Source of the DNA: Sipunculus nudus | Taxonomy: Eukaryota; Annelida; Sipuncula; Golfingiida; Sipunculidae | DNA length: 64,000 nucleotides | NCBI GenBank assembly: GCA_026874595.1 | Contig: CM049314.1 | Span: forward strand, 50,823,812 to 50,887,811 | Reading direction: 5' to 3' | Part shown: one piece after another, positions 42,285-54,545 of the stretch | Position numbering within the stretch: position 1 is the stretch's first letter | Layout of the letters: the number at the start of each line of letters is the position of its first letter | Position numbers and translations under genes: made by a program | Notes under the pieces: generated by a model | The model's database searches: none | What the model was told of the DNA's origin: nothing | What the model saw: the letters and a program-made list of their open reading frames with translations, nothing else

Positions 42285-45200
42285 GCTACCTTAATACAGT
42301 TTAATTCAGAACGTATTTGACCAAGGAAAATACTGAACAAAATTTCTTTTTCGGAACATTTTTGCCTGTGTATAAACATTTTAGCTTGTAATATATGAAA
42401 AATCAGATTATTAGCATGAGTCGATTTCGTTTTAACGTTAGACCCAAACAGAATTGTGTCGAGTGATAATGAAAGTTTTGTTTTATCGTACTTTTCATAT
42501 AATTATTCAAATTTATTTCAAAATGAGTTCAATTTCGGACATGAGAAAAATCATGAGATTTGCAGTAGTCACATATACTATTTTCTACAAGTTTCATGTG
42601 GTGATAGTGTTTTAATACTACTCGCATATCTCAGTGGTTCGCTTATAAATATATTAAATTGTTCAAGACTGATATTGCAGTTTTGTTTCCAGTAAGCAAA
42701 AGCTGTTTGTTACTCGTATTTCGTTTTTATAAATATATTATAAATATTTTTACATTTATTTGATTTGTTAAATTTAATATCGCTGTCTTGACCGTCAAGT
42801 GTAATAGGTCTTTGAATTAACAACTGACTTCACCAATGTTTTGGTATTGCATTAACTTTACCATGATATTCAATAAAATTTATATTTATCTTAAACTTCT
42901 GTTTCAACTCTTCCATTGATAAGATGGCTCCATTCATGATCAAGTCCCTGACACGCAGAATCCCTGATTTGTACCAATGTTTATAAAATATACCTTTTAT
43001 ACCGTTTTCTGTTGTTATAAATGTGTTATACCAGATTATCTCTTTTTCGATATCTTTGCAGCTGGTCGGTAATGCGTAAGATCGAATTTCCTTAAGCGTG
43101 TTATATAAATAAATTAATAACATTCTCATAAAAGGTAGGCAAGTCTCGAGGAATATGTAATAGGCAACGGCTCTAAAGTATATCTTTGAAGGACATAAAG
43201 GCCTTCCCCAGGTATACATTTACTAAATTTCATGCCACCGAATTAGATCTTTCCACAGTTTTGCTAATCCAGCTAACCTTTATTGCTTTGTTCTTAATTT
43301 CTTTGTCTAGAAGCTTTAAACCCCCTTTATGATCTGTCCTTTCAACACTTCATGTTTTATCTTTGGTGGTCGGTTATTTCATATAAATGAATTAATACTG
43401 CGCTGTACCTCTTTTATATATAAATCTGGTATATTAAATAGGGACAAACAATACATTAGCTGTGACAGACCAATAGTTTTAGTGATTAAAATCTTGCCTT
43501 TAAGTGTTAGTGATCTACGACACCATGAATTCAACAGTAATTTATTTTCTCTATTCTCTCCTTTATATTATATTCCGCAGTTTCACGTTCGCATCTACAA
43601 AATGTTATCCCCAGTGCACGAAATTTATCAACAGTCCATCTGACTGGTAGATCACCGTCCTCTTTCCTGCTGTGCAGCCTAACCACAGGGCTTCCGTTTT
43701 ATCTATAGATTCGCTTTTTAACCCGATTTTTTTAAAGTTTCGAAAAGCCGTTTTCCTGACATCAGATCAGCAACAAAACAAGTGGTATCGTCTACCAATA
43801 GTGAAAGTAGAATTTCCAAATTACCGAAAGTATCCCCTCTAATTGACTTGTCGTTTCGGATATTAATTGAAAATAATTCAAGTGCCAAAACAAATAGAAT
43901 GGGCAATAATGGACACCCTTGTCGAACTCCCAGCTTAATTAGAAATCGATCTGATATAAAACCATTGTTCAGTTCACAACTACATATCTCCGTATAAAGA
44001 ACCTTAACCCATTCTAACTAGTAACTGGGTATATTATATTAATTCTATGTTTGCCATAAGAAATCCCATTCTAACGTGTCAGAAGCCTTTTCTAAGTCGA
44101 CTAGGATTAGTATATTTAGAATTTTATGTATAGAGGATAAGTTTATATAACATCTTGTATTATTCTAATATTTTCACCAATATACCGGCCTGGCTCGAAA
44201 CTGGTTTGGTTTGGGTGGATTAAGTGAGATAAATATGGTTTCAGCCTATTTGACAAAGCTTTTGCTATTATTTTATAATCAATTGTGAGAAGTGAAATTG
44301 GCCGCCAGTTTTTTTTTATTAAACTTTTGTTTTTTTCTTTTTTTAATTAACGATATTACGCCCCTTTTTTGTTCTACTGAAAGCGATTTAACTTTTAATG
44401 AATAATTTAGACATTGTAAGAATAAGTCCGATATACTATCCCAAAAACATAAATAGAATTCAGATGTGAAACCATCGAGATCAGGGCTTTTGCCCGGCTT
44501 GAATTCTTTTAATGCACGGTGGGATTCTGCAAGTGTAAGCGGTTTTTTAAGCTTTTCTGTATCTGGAACTTTCAGTTTTGGAGTATTCTGTTCGTAAAAG
44601 AACACACATTTTATTGGTCCATTTGAATTAGTTCTTTTCGATTTATAGAGGTCTCGGTAAAAATCATGGCATACTTCTAAATATTTTTGTCTGATAATAA
44701 ATTAGAGTTCCGTCTTTTTCAAGCGTCGAAATGCTTTTACTGTTATAATTTCTTTTTTCTAAAGAGAAGAAGTAACTCGTATTTTTTCAGCCTTTTAGAA
44801 CCACCTTTGTTTAGAACGGAGTATAACACCCCTGGATTTTCCATCTAAATTTCATCTAAACCAGTTTTAACTTCTTTTAATTTGCGAAGGGATATTTCAT
44901 CTTCTTGGTTCTCGTTTTTTTTTTTTCAAATAATTTTTCAAACTCTTTCTGAAGTATTTCCTCCTCTCTTTTCTTGCGCTTATTTTAATATTAGATTGTA
45001 TACCCGCGGATTTCGCACTTAACTATGTTCAACACTGTATGTTTATTTTCCACGTCATTATATTTGGTTTTCAGATTACATAAATGAGATTTTATTAAAT
45101 GTACATGTTCATCTTCAAATAACAACATTATTAAATTTCCAATAGCTTGGACCTCTTTTCTTTTGTTGTTTTGAATGAAATGTCATCGTTATTAAGCAGT

Positions 45201-46842
45201 GATCTGAGATTGTAGACGCTTTATTTCGGAAGATTTTAGAGAGGGGAGTAATGATTCTGATATTAACTAATAGTCTAATCTCGGAGCAATCCATGGATTT
45301 TACTGGACTCGTGTATATAAACTTTTTGTACGGTTCATCGATCTCCAGGCATCAACAAGAGAAAAGCTTTTACACATATCCTGTATTTTAATCCCTGAAG
45401 GAATTATCACCAAAAAGAAAAAGGTTAGTTATATCCAACCAAAAGTGTCTTTCTGTGATGTGTTAATAATAATTTTAAGATCGTTGGTCCACAAAATTGC
45501 AACGCCTTTGCTTTTATTAGATCCATGCGCAAATTCGATTTTACCACCCCATTCTTGAGACCAAATTAATTCATCTTTAGATATACTATGTGTTTCCTGT
45601 AATAAATGTTACAGTCTCTTTATAATCTCTTAAATATGTAAATATTTTCCGCCTTTTGACATAGTTTTTCATTCCTCTAACATTAAGACTGTTAAATTGT
45701 ATGACATGATAATTCGGAGTGTTTATTTGTATTGTCTTTTTGATTAAGGGTGCATGGGAATTGTAATTTCAAGTATCAAAGTATTGTGTCTTTCTTTCCT
45801 ATTAAGACAATATTGCTGAAGTGTGTATATATATAATGTATTTTCAAAGGTAGATATCAATAATATGAAATATATAGGTAAGTTTAGTAATAAAGTCACC
45901 GGGTGGTCAGGCACCTCAGGTGTTTATCAGTAAGGGTGTACATCAGAATTATTATGTGGACGCAAAATTGTAAAGCCTGGTCTAGTATGCTTAATTTAGA
46001 TGGGGTAAACCATGCAAAAATAAATGATATAGTATACATAAGAAACATATGGTAGATTGATAAATTTTGGCTTCAAGGTCGGCTCCGCTGGATTTTGAAA
46101 AAGAAAAAAACAAAGTCCTCGTTAATAAATATATGCCTGGCTTTATTTCCTGCGAATCTGAGTCTACTGCGAGCGCTGTATAGTAATGGTTTAGTCTTAT
46201 ATGACACCAATTTTACAACTATGGGTCTCGGCTTTCCGACCCCATTCGGCGGACCAATGCGATGCGACCTATCTATATCACCCTGGGTAATATCGCTGTC
46301 TGGCATCTCTTTAGCCATATCTACAACATTTTTTCGGTATTATCATCGGGTGATTCTGGCCAGTCATTCATAATTCTAACAGAGGTACGCCTGGAGATTT
46401 GCTGATGATGATCGAGTTGATCAAACAGATTCTCTTCAGTTGAGGTCAAGGACTGTACCTGACCTTCAAGTACGCAGACACGCTCCTCCCGCTCCTTGCT
46501 TCTGGTGTTAACTGCAGTGTCTATTATATTTCTCAATGCATTTTGCACGAGTCTGTAGAGAGAGCATTCATTAAGAATTGGGTTAATTTGTCCGATTCAA
46601 TCGACTCAAGTGGGTCCGTTTCTCTCTCACTGTCTGTCCGGATTATCTGGGAAAGCGGTTGCTCTTTTGAATCGCAACTCTCATTTGTATTCTGTTTTTG
46701 GTAAGTTAATTGGGAGAATTTGTAGAGGAGTCACTCAAAACTCTTTTAGGAGTGTCCTTGGATTTAGGTGGGTCTACCCGGGGGCTGGGGTTTTGTTACG
46801 AACTTTTGGTGCACCCTGTGATCCTCGAGCCCTATTGTACGG
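42285..46842 (-). pseudogene. L1/Tx1-like LINE, inverted copy, 3' truncated
   Basis: Mirror image of the LINE in the right arm with the same frame breaks. Visible pieces on the minus strand: ORF1 coiled-coil region (46548-46073), endonuclease region (about 45640-45400), RT palm (44605-44279, then 43906-43718 with VRQGCPLLPILF just upstream), and the C-terminal segment (43219-42830). Ends at 42285 inside the last part of ORF2, whereas the right copy continues to about 53345. Confidence 0.88.
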
Positions 46843-46924
46843 TGGCTGATTTAGGACACAGAAAAAAAAAATATTTATCTCGTGATCTCGAGATAACATC
46901 TCGAGATCTCGACATAGAATTTCG

Positions 46925-47072
46925 CAAAAAAAAAAAATTTAGGAGGCAAAAAAAAAAATTTTTAGGAAGCAAAAAAAAAAATTTAGGAAGCAAAAAAAAA
47001 ATTTAGGAAGCATAAAAAAAAAATTTTATGAAGCAAAAAAAAAAATTTTAGGAAGCAAAAAAAAAAAATTTT
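46925..47072. repeat. Short A-rich tandem array, left of palindrome centre
   Basis: Six or seven units of about 20-23 bp of the form ttaggaagcaaaaaaaaaa, preceded by self-complementary tctcgagatctcgac strings (46880-46915). Confidence 0.85.
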
Positions 47073-48128
47073 ACAGAAATCTGTAATCTCTGAATTGAAG
47101 CCAGATGTTTCTGCCGGACGTCTTTCTATTACGATCGGTGGCAATTTTTGCACCCCCCCCCCCCGACCCATGTTATAAAAAAACGTGGATATAGACAAAG
47201 ACAGCGCCTTTACCCATGGCATTGGCTCATTTTTATGAAAGATTAATAGATTATGTTTACCTAGATTATGTTTATGATTACTTTTACTTCTTTAATATGT
47301 ATATGCAGAGTTAGCCTGTATTACAAAGATTCTATAAATAAGGCAGGTGAATAGCGACTTTAAGACCAAAGCAGAGCATTTTGCTGAAGAAAAATCATGA
47401 TGAGAGATGATCGAAATTTTAAACCGTTTATTTATGAATATAAACATTTATGAAGACAGGTTGATTAAATTAATCTGAGCTATAGTATAAGACCTATAGT
47501 GGATCAAGACTTGGGCTTTAGGGGCTGAAGCAACGCCCCTCCCCGATCCCCCCCCCCCCCCCCCCCCCCCCCAGCGTACCTACCCGAAAACACAGTAATC
47601 AGTTTTAGCATATTTTAATTTATGATGGTCTAATACATGTTCCATAAAACGACACACCATTTCAATAAAACAAAAGCTGAAAGAAATTGTATAAAAAGCG
47701 TGTTTCTATAGGAAGCTCATATTTGTTTGTATTCTTAAAATAATAAGGTACCCACAATGCATGCATGCAGACCTAAACATTTCTGTTTGAGTGATTTAAC
47801 AGACATGGCTCCGAATCCGCCGTTCAGGTAGAATGTTTCAGATTCTTTAGGCTTTGACATCTTCCTTACGGATATGAATATTAAATATTGAATTTATATT
47901 GAACTTTTCTTCAACTCGCCTTATCTCAGGGGATATACAAACTTGATTGATTTTAAATTAATTATATTGTATTACCGTTCAGTTAAACACAGTATACATG
48001 GTCTTTGTTTTATAATTGCAATAGTAAGCACTCTTAACGTATACTGTCCCCATAAGGTTGCTTTGTTTTATGTCAATTCAGCTTCGAATGGTTCGTACAA
48101 GTGTGACATTTTTTCTGGAGATCTCGAA
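47073..48128. other. Palindrome spacer, about 1.06 kb
   Basis: Sequence between the arms, not self-complementary. It includes C runs at 47151-47164 and 47549-47572 and no convincing gene. Confidence 0.8.
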
Positions 48129-48345
48129 AGAATTTTTTTTTTGCTTCTTAAAAATTTTTTTTTGCTTCCTAAATTTTTTTTTTTTGCTTCCTAAAATTTT
48201 TTTTTTTGCTTCCTAAAATTTTTTTTTTTGCTTCCTAAAAATTTTTTTTTGCTTCCTAAAATTTTTTTTTTTTGCTTCCTAAATTTTTTTTTTTTTGCTT
48301 CCTAAAATTTTTTTTTTTTGCTTCCTAAATTTTTTTTTTTTTGCG
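48129..48345. repeat. Short T-rich tandem array, right of palindrome centre
   Basis: About nine units of ttttttttgcttcctaaaa, the inverse of 46925-47072 but with more copies, followed by tctatgtcgagatctcgag. Confidence 0.88.
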
Positions 48346-48895
48346 AAATTCTATGTCGAGATCTCGAGATGAGATCTCGAGATAAATATTTTTTTTTCTG
48401 TGTCCTAAATCAGCCACCGTAATCAATACTACTTCCAACTTAATTTGCAAACAATTAATATCACTGCTTTATTTTATTAGAGCATACTACATAATATAAC
48501 AAGTGTCTTTCAGAGAGTTTGCATTGGCCATGGTCCGCTGACGACGTGGCATGAACTTGCATTTGTAATAACAGACAGGTTTAGATTACATCACAATGTC
48601 TGGTAACAATAGGGCTCGAGGATCACAGGGTGCACCAAAAGTTCGTAACAAAACCCCAGCCCCCGGGTAGACCCACCTAAATCCAAGGACACTCCTAAAA
48701 GAGTTTTGAGTGACTCCTCTACAAATTCTCCCAATTAACTTACCAAAAACAGAATACAAATGAGAGTTGCGATTCAAAAGAGCAACCGCTTTCCCAGATA
48801 ATCCGGACAGACAGTGAGAGAGAAACGGACCCACTTGAGTCAATTGAATCGGACAAATTAACCCAATTCTTAATGAATGCTCTCTCTACAGACTC

Positions 48896-49371
48896 GTGCA
48901 AAATGCATTGAGAAATATAATAGACACTGCAGTTAACACCAGAAGCAAGGAGCGGGAGGAGCGTGTCTGCGTACTTGAAGGTCAGGTACAGTCCTTGACC
49001 TCAACTGAAGAGAATCTGTTTGATCAACTCGATCATCATCAGCAAATCTCCAGGCGTACCTCTGTTAGAATTATGAATGACTGGCCAGAATCACCCGATG
49101 ATAATACCGAAAAAATGTTGTAGATATGGCTAAAGAGATGCCAGACAGCGATATTACCCAGGGTGATATAGATAGGTCGCATCGCATTGGTCCGCCGAAT
49201 GGGGTCGGAAAGCCGAGACCCATAGTTGTAAAATTGGTGTCATATAAGACTAAACCATTACTATACAGCGCTCGCAGTAGACTCAGATTCGCAGGAAATA
49301 AAGCCAGGCATATATTTATTAACGAGGACTTTGTTTTTTTCTTTTTCAAAATCCAGCGGAGCCGACCTTGA
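48896..49371 (+). pseudogene. LINE ORF1 fragment (coiled coil and RNA-binding region)
   Basis: The first frame (48896-49123) has ERVCVLEGQVQSLTSTEENL and DQLDHHQQISRRTSVRI, an amphipathic coiled coil leading into the start of an RRM-like region. After a shift near 49118 the second frame (49126-49371) continues DITQGDIDRSHRIG and RPIVVKLVSYKTK, typical of L1-group ORF1 proteins. It ends in a run of Phe codons from a T tract. The N-terminal part upstream to about 48600 is in frame but has several stops. Confidence 0.78.
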
Positions 49372-49606
49372 AGCCAAAATTTATCAATCTACCATATGTT
49401 TCTTATGTATACTATATCATTTATTTTTGCATGGTTTACCCCATCTAAATTAAGCATACTAGACCAGGCTTTACAATTTTGCGTCCACATAATAATTCTG
49501 ATGTACACCCTTACTGATAAACACCTGAGGTGCCTGACCACCCGGTGACTTTATTACTAAACTTACCTATATATTTCATATTATTGATATCTACCTTTGA
49601 AAATAC

Positions 49607-49608
<2 letters not shown>

Positions 49609-49664
<56 letters not shown>
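49609..49664. repeat. (TA)n in the right arm
   Basis: About 28 units here; only about five at the mirror site near 45825-45835. Confidence 0.95.
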
Positions 49665-49669
<5 letters not shown>

Positions 49670-49755
49670 TTCAGCAATATTGTCTTAATAGGAAAGAAAG
49701 ACACAATACTTTGATACTTGAAATTACAATTCCCATGCACCCTTAATCAAAAAGA

Positions 49756-50060
49756 CAATACAAATAAACACTCCGAATTATCATGTCATACAATTTAACA
49801 GTCTTAATGTTAGAGGAATGAAAAACTATGTCAAAAGGCGGAAAATATTTACATATTTAAGAGATTATAAAGAGACTGTAACATTTATTACAGGAAACAC
49901 ATAGTATATCTAAAGATGAATTAATTTGGTCTCAAGAATGGGGTGGTAAAATCGAATTTGCGCATGGATCTAATAAAAGCAAAGGCGTTGCAATTTTGTG
50001 GACCAACGATCTTAAAATTATTATTAACACATCACAGAAAGACACTTTTGGTTGGATATA
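49756..50060 (+). pseudogene. LINE ORF2 endonuclease N terminus
   Basis: Reads LNVRGMKNYVKRRKIFTYLR then, after a shift, QETHSISKDELIWSQEWG and GSNKSKGVAILW: the start of an APE-type endonuclease, including the QETH motif with the catalytic Glu. Later endonuclease motifs are scattered over several frames to about 50300. Confidence 0.75.
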
Positions 50061-50883
50061 ACTAACCTTTTTCTTTTTGGTGATAATTCCTTCAGGGATT
50101 AAAATACAGGATATGTGTAAAAGCTTTTCTCTTGTTGATGCCTGGAGATCGATGAACCGTACAAAAAGTTTATATACACGAGTCCAGTAAAATCCATGGA
50201 TTGCTCCGAGATTAGACTATTAGTTAATATCAGAATCATTACTCCCCTCTCTAAAATCTTCCGAAATAAAGCGTCTACAATCTCAGATCACTGCTTAATA
50301 ACGATGACATTTCATTCAAAACAACAAAAGAAAAGAGGTCCAAGCTATTGGAAATTTAATAATGTTGTTATTTGAAGATGAACATGTACATTTAATAAAA
50401 TCTCATTTATGTAATCTGAAAACCAAATATAATGACGTGGAAAATAAACATACAGTGTTGAACATAGTTAAGTGCGAAATCCGCGGGTATACAATCTAAT
50501 ATTAAAATAAGCGCAAGAAAAGAGAGGAGGAAATACTTCAGAAAGAGTTTGAAAAATTATTTGAAAAAAAAAAACGAGAACCAAGAAGATGAAATATCCC
50601 TTCGCAAATTAAAAGAAGTTAAAACTGGTTTAGATGAAATTTAGATGGAAAATCCAGGGGTGTTATACTCCGTTCTAAACAAAGGTGGTTCTAAAAGGCT
50701 GAAAAAATACGAGTTACTTCTTCTCTTTAGAAAAAAGAAATTATAACAGTAAAAGCATTTCGACGCTTGAAAAAGACGGAACTCTAATTTATTATCAGAC
50801 AAAAATATTTAGAAGTATGCCATGATTTTTACCGAGACCTCTATAAATCGAAAAGAACTAATTCAAATGGACCAATAAAATGT

Positions 50884-51772
50884 GTGTTCTTTTACGAACA
50901 GAATACTCCAAAACTGAAAGTTCCAGATACAGAAAAGCTTAAAAAACCGCTTACACTTGCAGAATCCCACCGTGCATTAAAAGAATTCAAGCCGGGCAAA
51001 AGCCCTGATCTCGATGGTTTCACATCTGAATTCTATTTATGTTTTTGGGATAGTATATCGGACTTATTCTTACAATGTCTAAATTATTCATTAAAAGTTA
51101 AATCGCTTTCAGTAGAACAAAAAAGGGGCGTAATATCGTTAATTAAAAAAAGAAAAAAAACAAAAGTTTAATAAAAAAAAACTGGCGGCCAATTTCACTT
51201 CTCACAATTGATTATAAAATAATAGCAAAAGCTTTGTCAAATAGGCTGAAACCATATTTATCTCACTTAATCCACCCAAACCAAACCAGTTTCGAGCCAG
51301 GCCGGTATATTGGTGAAAATATTAGAATAATACAAGATGTTATATAAACTTATCCTCTATACATAAAATTCTAAATATACTAATCCTAGTCGACTTAGAA
51401 AAGGCTTCTGACACGTTAGAATGGGATTTCTTATGGCAAACATAGAATTAATATAATATACCCAGTTACTAGTTAGAATGGGTTAAGGTTCTTTATACGG
51501 ACATAAGTAGTTGTGAACTGAACAATGGTTTTATATCAGATCGATTTCTAATTAAGCTGGGAGTTCGACAAGGGTGTCCATTATTGCCCATTCTATTTGT
51601 TTTGGCACTTGAATTATTTTCAATTAATATCCGAAACGACAAGTCAATTAGAGGGGATACTTTCGGTAATTTGGAAATTCTACTCTCACTATTGGTAGAC
51701 GATACCACTTGTTTTGTTGCTGATCTGATGTCAGGAAAACGGCTTTTCGAAACTTTAAAAAAATCGGGTTAA
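50884..51772 (+). pseudogene. LINE ORF2 reverse transcriptase core
   Basis: 50884-51171 holds LAESHRALKEFKPGKSPDLD and GFTSEFYLCFW, the entry to the L1-type palm. Then in other frames RPISLLTIDYK-like, LVDLEKASDTLEWDFL (motif A region), and at 51550-51772 GVRQGCPLLPILFVLALELF with a VDDTTCFVAD active-site motif (the usual aromatic-x-DD box reads VDD). Several stops and shifts separate the parts, so it is dead. Confidence 0.87.
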
Positions 51773-52270
51773 AAAGCGAATCTATAGATAAAACGGAAGC
51801 CCTGTGGTTAGGCTGCACAGCAGGAAAGAGGACGGTGATCTACCAGTCAGATGGACTGTTGATAAATTTCGTGCACTGGGGATAACATTTTGTAGATGCG
51901 AACGTGAAACTGCGGAATATAATATAAAGGAGAGAATAGAGAAAATAAATTACTGTTGAATTCATGGTGTCGTAGATCACTAACACTTAAAGGCAAGATT
52001 TTAATCACTAAAACTATTGGTCTGTCACAGCTAATGTATTGTTTGTCCCTATTTAATATACCAGATTTATATATAAAAGAGGTACAGCGCAGTATTAATT
52101 CATTTATATGAAATAACCGACCACCAAAGATAAAACATAATGTGTTGAAAGGACAGATCATAAAGGGGGTTTAAAGCTTCTAGACAAAGAAATTAAGAAC
52201 AAAGCAATAAAGGTTAGCTGGATTAGCAAAACTGTGGAAAGATCTAATTCGGTGGCATGAAATTTAGTAA

Positions 52271-53345
52271 ATGTATACCTGGGGAAGGCCTTTATGTCCT
52301 TCAAAGATATACTTTAGAGCCGTTGCCTATTACATATTCCTCGAGACTTGCCTACCTTTTATGAGAATGTTATTAATTTATTTATATAACACGCTTAAGG
52401 AAATTCGATCTTACGCATTACCGACCAGCTGCAAAGATATCGAAAAAGAGATAATCTGGTATAACACATTTATAACAACAGAAAACGGTATAAAAGGTAT
52501 ATTTTATAAACATTGGTACAAATCAGGGATTCTGCGTGTCAGGGACTTGATCATGAATGGAGCCATCTTATCAATGGAAGAGTTGAAACAGAAGTTTAAG
52601 ATAAATATAAATTTTATTGAATATCATGGTAAAGTTAATGCAATACCAAAACATTGGTGAAGTCAGTTGTTAATTCAAAGACCTATTACACTTGACGGTC
52701 AAGACAGCGATATTAAATTTAACAAATCAAATAAATGTAAAAATATTTATAATATATTTATAAAAACGAAATACGAGTAACAAACAGCTTTTGCTTACTG
52801 GAAACAAAACTGCAATATCAGTCTTGAACAATTTAATATATTTATAAGCGAACCACTGAGATATGCGAGTAGTATTAAAACACTATCACCACATGAAACT
52901 TGTAGAAAATAGTATATGTGACTACTGCAAATCTCATGATTTTTCTCATGTCCGAAATTGAACTCATTTTGAAATAAATTTGAATAATTATATGAAAAGT
53001 ACGATAAAACAAAACTTTCATTATCACTCGACACAATTCTGTTTGGGTCTAACGTTAAAACGAAATCGACTCATGCTAATAATCTGATTTTTCATATATT
53101 ACAAGCTAAAATGTTTATACACAGGCAAAAATGTTCCGAAAAAGAAATTTTGTTCAGTATTTTCCTTGGTCAAATACGTTCTGAATTAAACTGTATTAAG
53201 GTAGCTCTTTACAATACAGGAGATGAAAAAAATATTAAATGAGCGATGGAAACCCTCTATAACGCAATTAATATCAAAAGTGAAGATCATTTTGATACCG
53301 ACCAGATATTTCTAGATAATACCTACTCCAGTAATTGATGTTACA
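52271..53345 (+). pseudogene. LINE ORF2 C-terminal region
   Basis: The 129-codon frame (52271-52660) contains IFYKHWYKSGILRVRDLI and INFIEYHGKVNAIPKHW, characteristic of L1/Tx1 ORF2 downstream of RT. Further pieces in shifted frames (KNIYNIFIKTKYE, MFIHRQKCSEKEILF) lead to the end near 53340. The palindrome border at 53205 falls inside this last piece. Confidence 0.75.
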
Positions 53346-54350
53346 ACAAAATCCAAATGATCTGTGGAAAAATATTTTCGAACTTATGATACTAAAGAAT
53401 AAGCAGGAAATACATGTTTATTGATGTGTATATATGTATGTATATATTTGTTTTGTATATATATGTAAAGGTATTTGTACACTTTCATGCATGTTACTAT
53501 TGAACATGTTAACAGCCTTTTTGATTGATTAATACCATTTTTGACTTACCTTGGTACAAGCTGGAACTTTGTGTCACAAGTGTACATGTTATTTATATAT
53601 TTACTTAAAACATATCACAGTTTATACATTATAAATTATCACAGAATATACTTATCTACACCCTAATTCTTGTTCTGTCTATGTAATCAATTAAGCGTCA
53701 CCTTCTCCAATAAAACTCGACGTCGATGATGAAATATTACATTTCCCAACATAAACCAGCCAGAGATGTAAAAAAATGTCCAGTGCTTAACTGTACTTGT
53801 CTATAAGCATGCCCATACATTAGTAGTAATCACTGAGTGTCCTCTTACCTCCAATATACAAGGGTATGTTGACAGCATCTGGATATACCAAAGGACATTT
53901 CATATGTACATGTACAGGTTATCTGGACCAAAACAAAAAGGCTGTCCGAGTCATTTGAAAATAATTAAAAAGACTCACAAGTACCCTTACAGTGTTATAT
54001 TATTATCATAGAAAAATAAGTAAGGTTTAAGATAAGCATCAGCTGTGATGACAGAAATTATAGATAAATATATGATAATACTCAGCTACATCTGTATCCA
54101 AGTTCATATCAGATAAGCTGAACAGTGTTTAGATAGTGCTGGATACTATATACAGACAATCACCCTGCATCCAATTTTACAGAACAACTCGACCTGCATG
54201 CGTCGCAGCAATAGTTAATCCTACAGGTTTAATTGTTAATACATCACTGTATAATATAATAGTGATCAACACGACCTCACTCTATACTTCTAAGCAGCAT
54301 TATACTCTAAACATTATAATATCAATCTCCGTACACTGTAAAAAGAAAAG
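53346..54350. other. AT-rich stretch without recognised features
   Basis: No repeat-family copy or gene-like exon was recognised. Confidence 0.5.
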
Positions 54351-54354
54351 GTTG

Positions 54355-54545
54355 TCTAAAGGGTAATAAAAAGGTTTTTATCGTGTCCAAATACAGAAAC
54401 CCTTAAATGGTTATTTTGAGAAAACCTATTTCCGAAAAACCTTTAATAGGTTTTTTTTTAAAAACCCTTTAAAGGTTTTATTTAAAATACATCAAACCAA
54501 ATAACCTTCATAGGGCCATGAAAAAAAACCCTTTTGGAAGATTTT
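54355..54545. repeat. Cluster of AAACCYTTWAAGGTTT-like motifs
   Basis: aaacccttaaatggtt, aaaaacctttaataggtttt, aaaccctttaaaggtttt and aaataaccttcataggg recur on both strands within 190 bp, so the segment is highly self-complementary. Confidence 0.65.

Larger units (their letters stand above)
42285..47072 (-). repeat. Left arm of a 10.9-kb palindrome
   Basis: Reverse complement of 48129-53205. Outer coordinates sum to 95490 for matching points (42285 with 53205, 42456 with 53034, 43329 with 52161); inside 45830 the sum falls to 95444 because the right arm has about 23 more TA units. The left arm also lacks 185 bp present at 48422-48606. Confidence 0.95.
48129..53205 (+). repeat. Right arm of the 10.9-kb palindrome
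   Basis: Counterpart of 42285-47072. By eye only scattered substitutions and A-run or TA-run length differences separate the arms, apart from the 185-bp segment. The arm border at 53205 lies within the LINE, which runs on. Confidence 0.95.
48590..53345 (+). pseudogene. L1/Tx1-like LINE, right copy, reaching its 3' coding end
   Basis: About 4.75 kb with ORF1, AP-endonuclease, RT and a C-terminal domain in order, all broken by stops and shifts. The frame KIFLDNTYSSN-like end lies near 53335; a poly(A) tail or target duplication was not recognised. Expected function of the intact element: ORF1 binds its RNA, ORF2 nicks the target and primes cDNA. Because the two arms share disabling mutations, decay preceded the palindrome. 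Confidence 0.87.

Noticed and set aside
46710-48194. Lys- or Phe-rich open frames near the palindrome centre
   Set aside because: They come from the short A/T arrays with homopolymer runs and have no coding signature.
42285-53205. Two independent LINE insertions in opposite orientation
   Set aside because: The arms share the same stops, shifts and flanking non-LINE sequence near the centre, which two separate insertions would not give.
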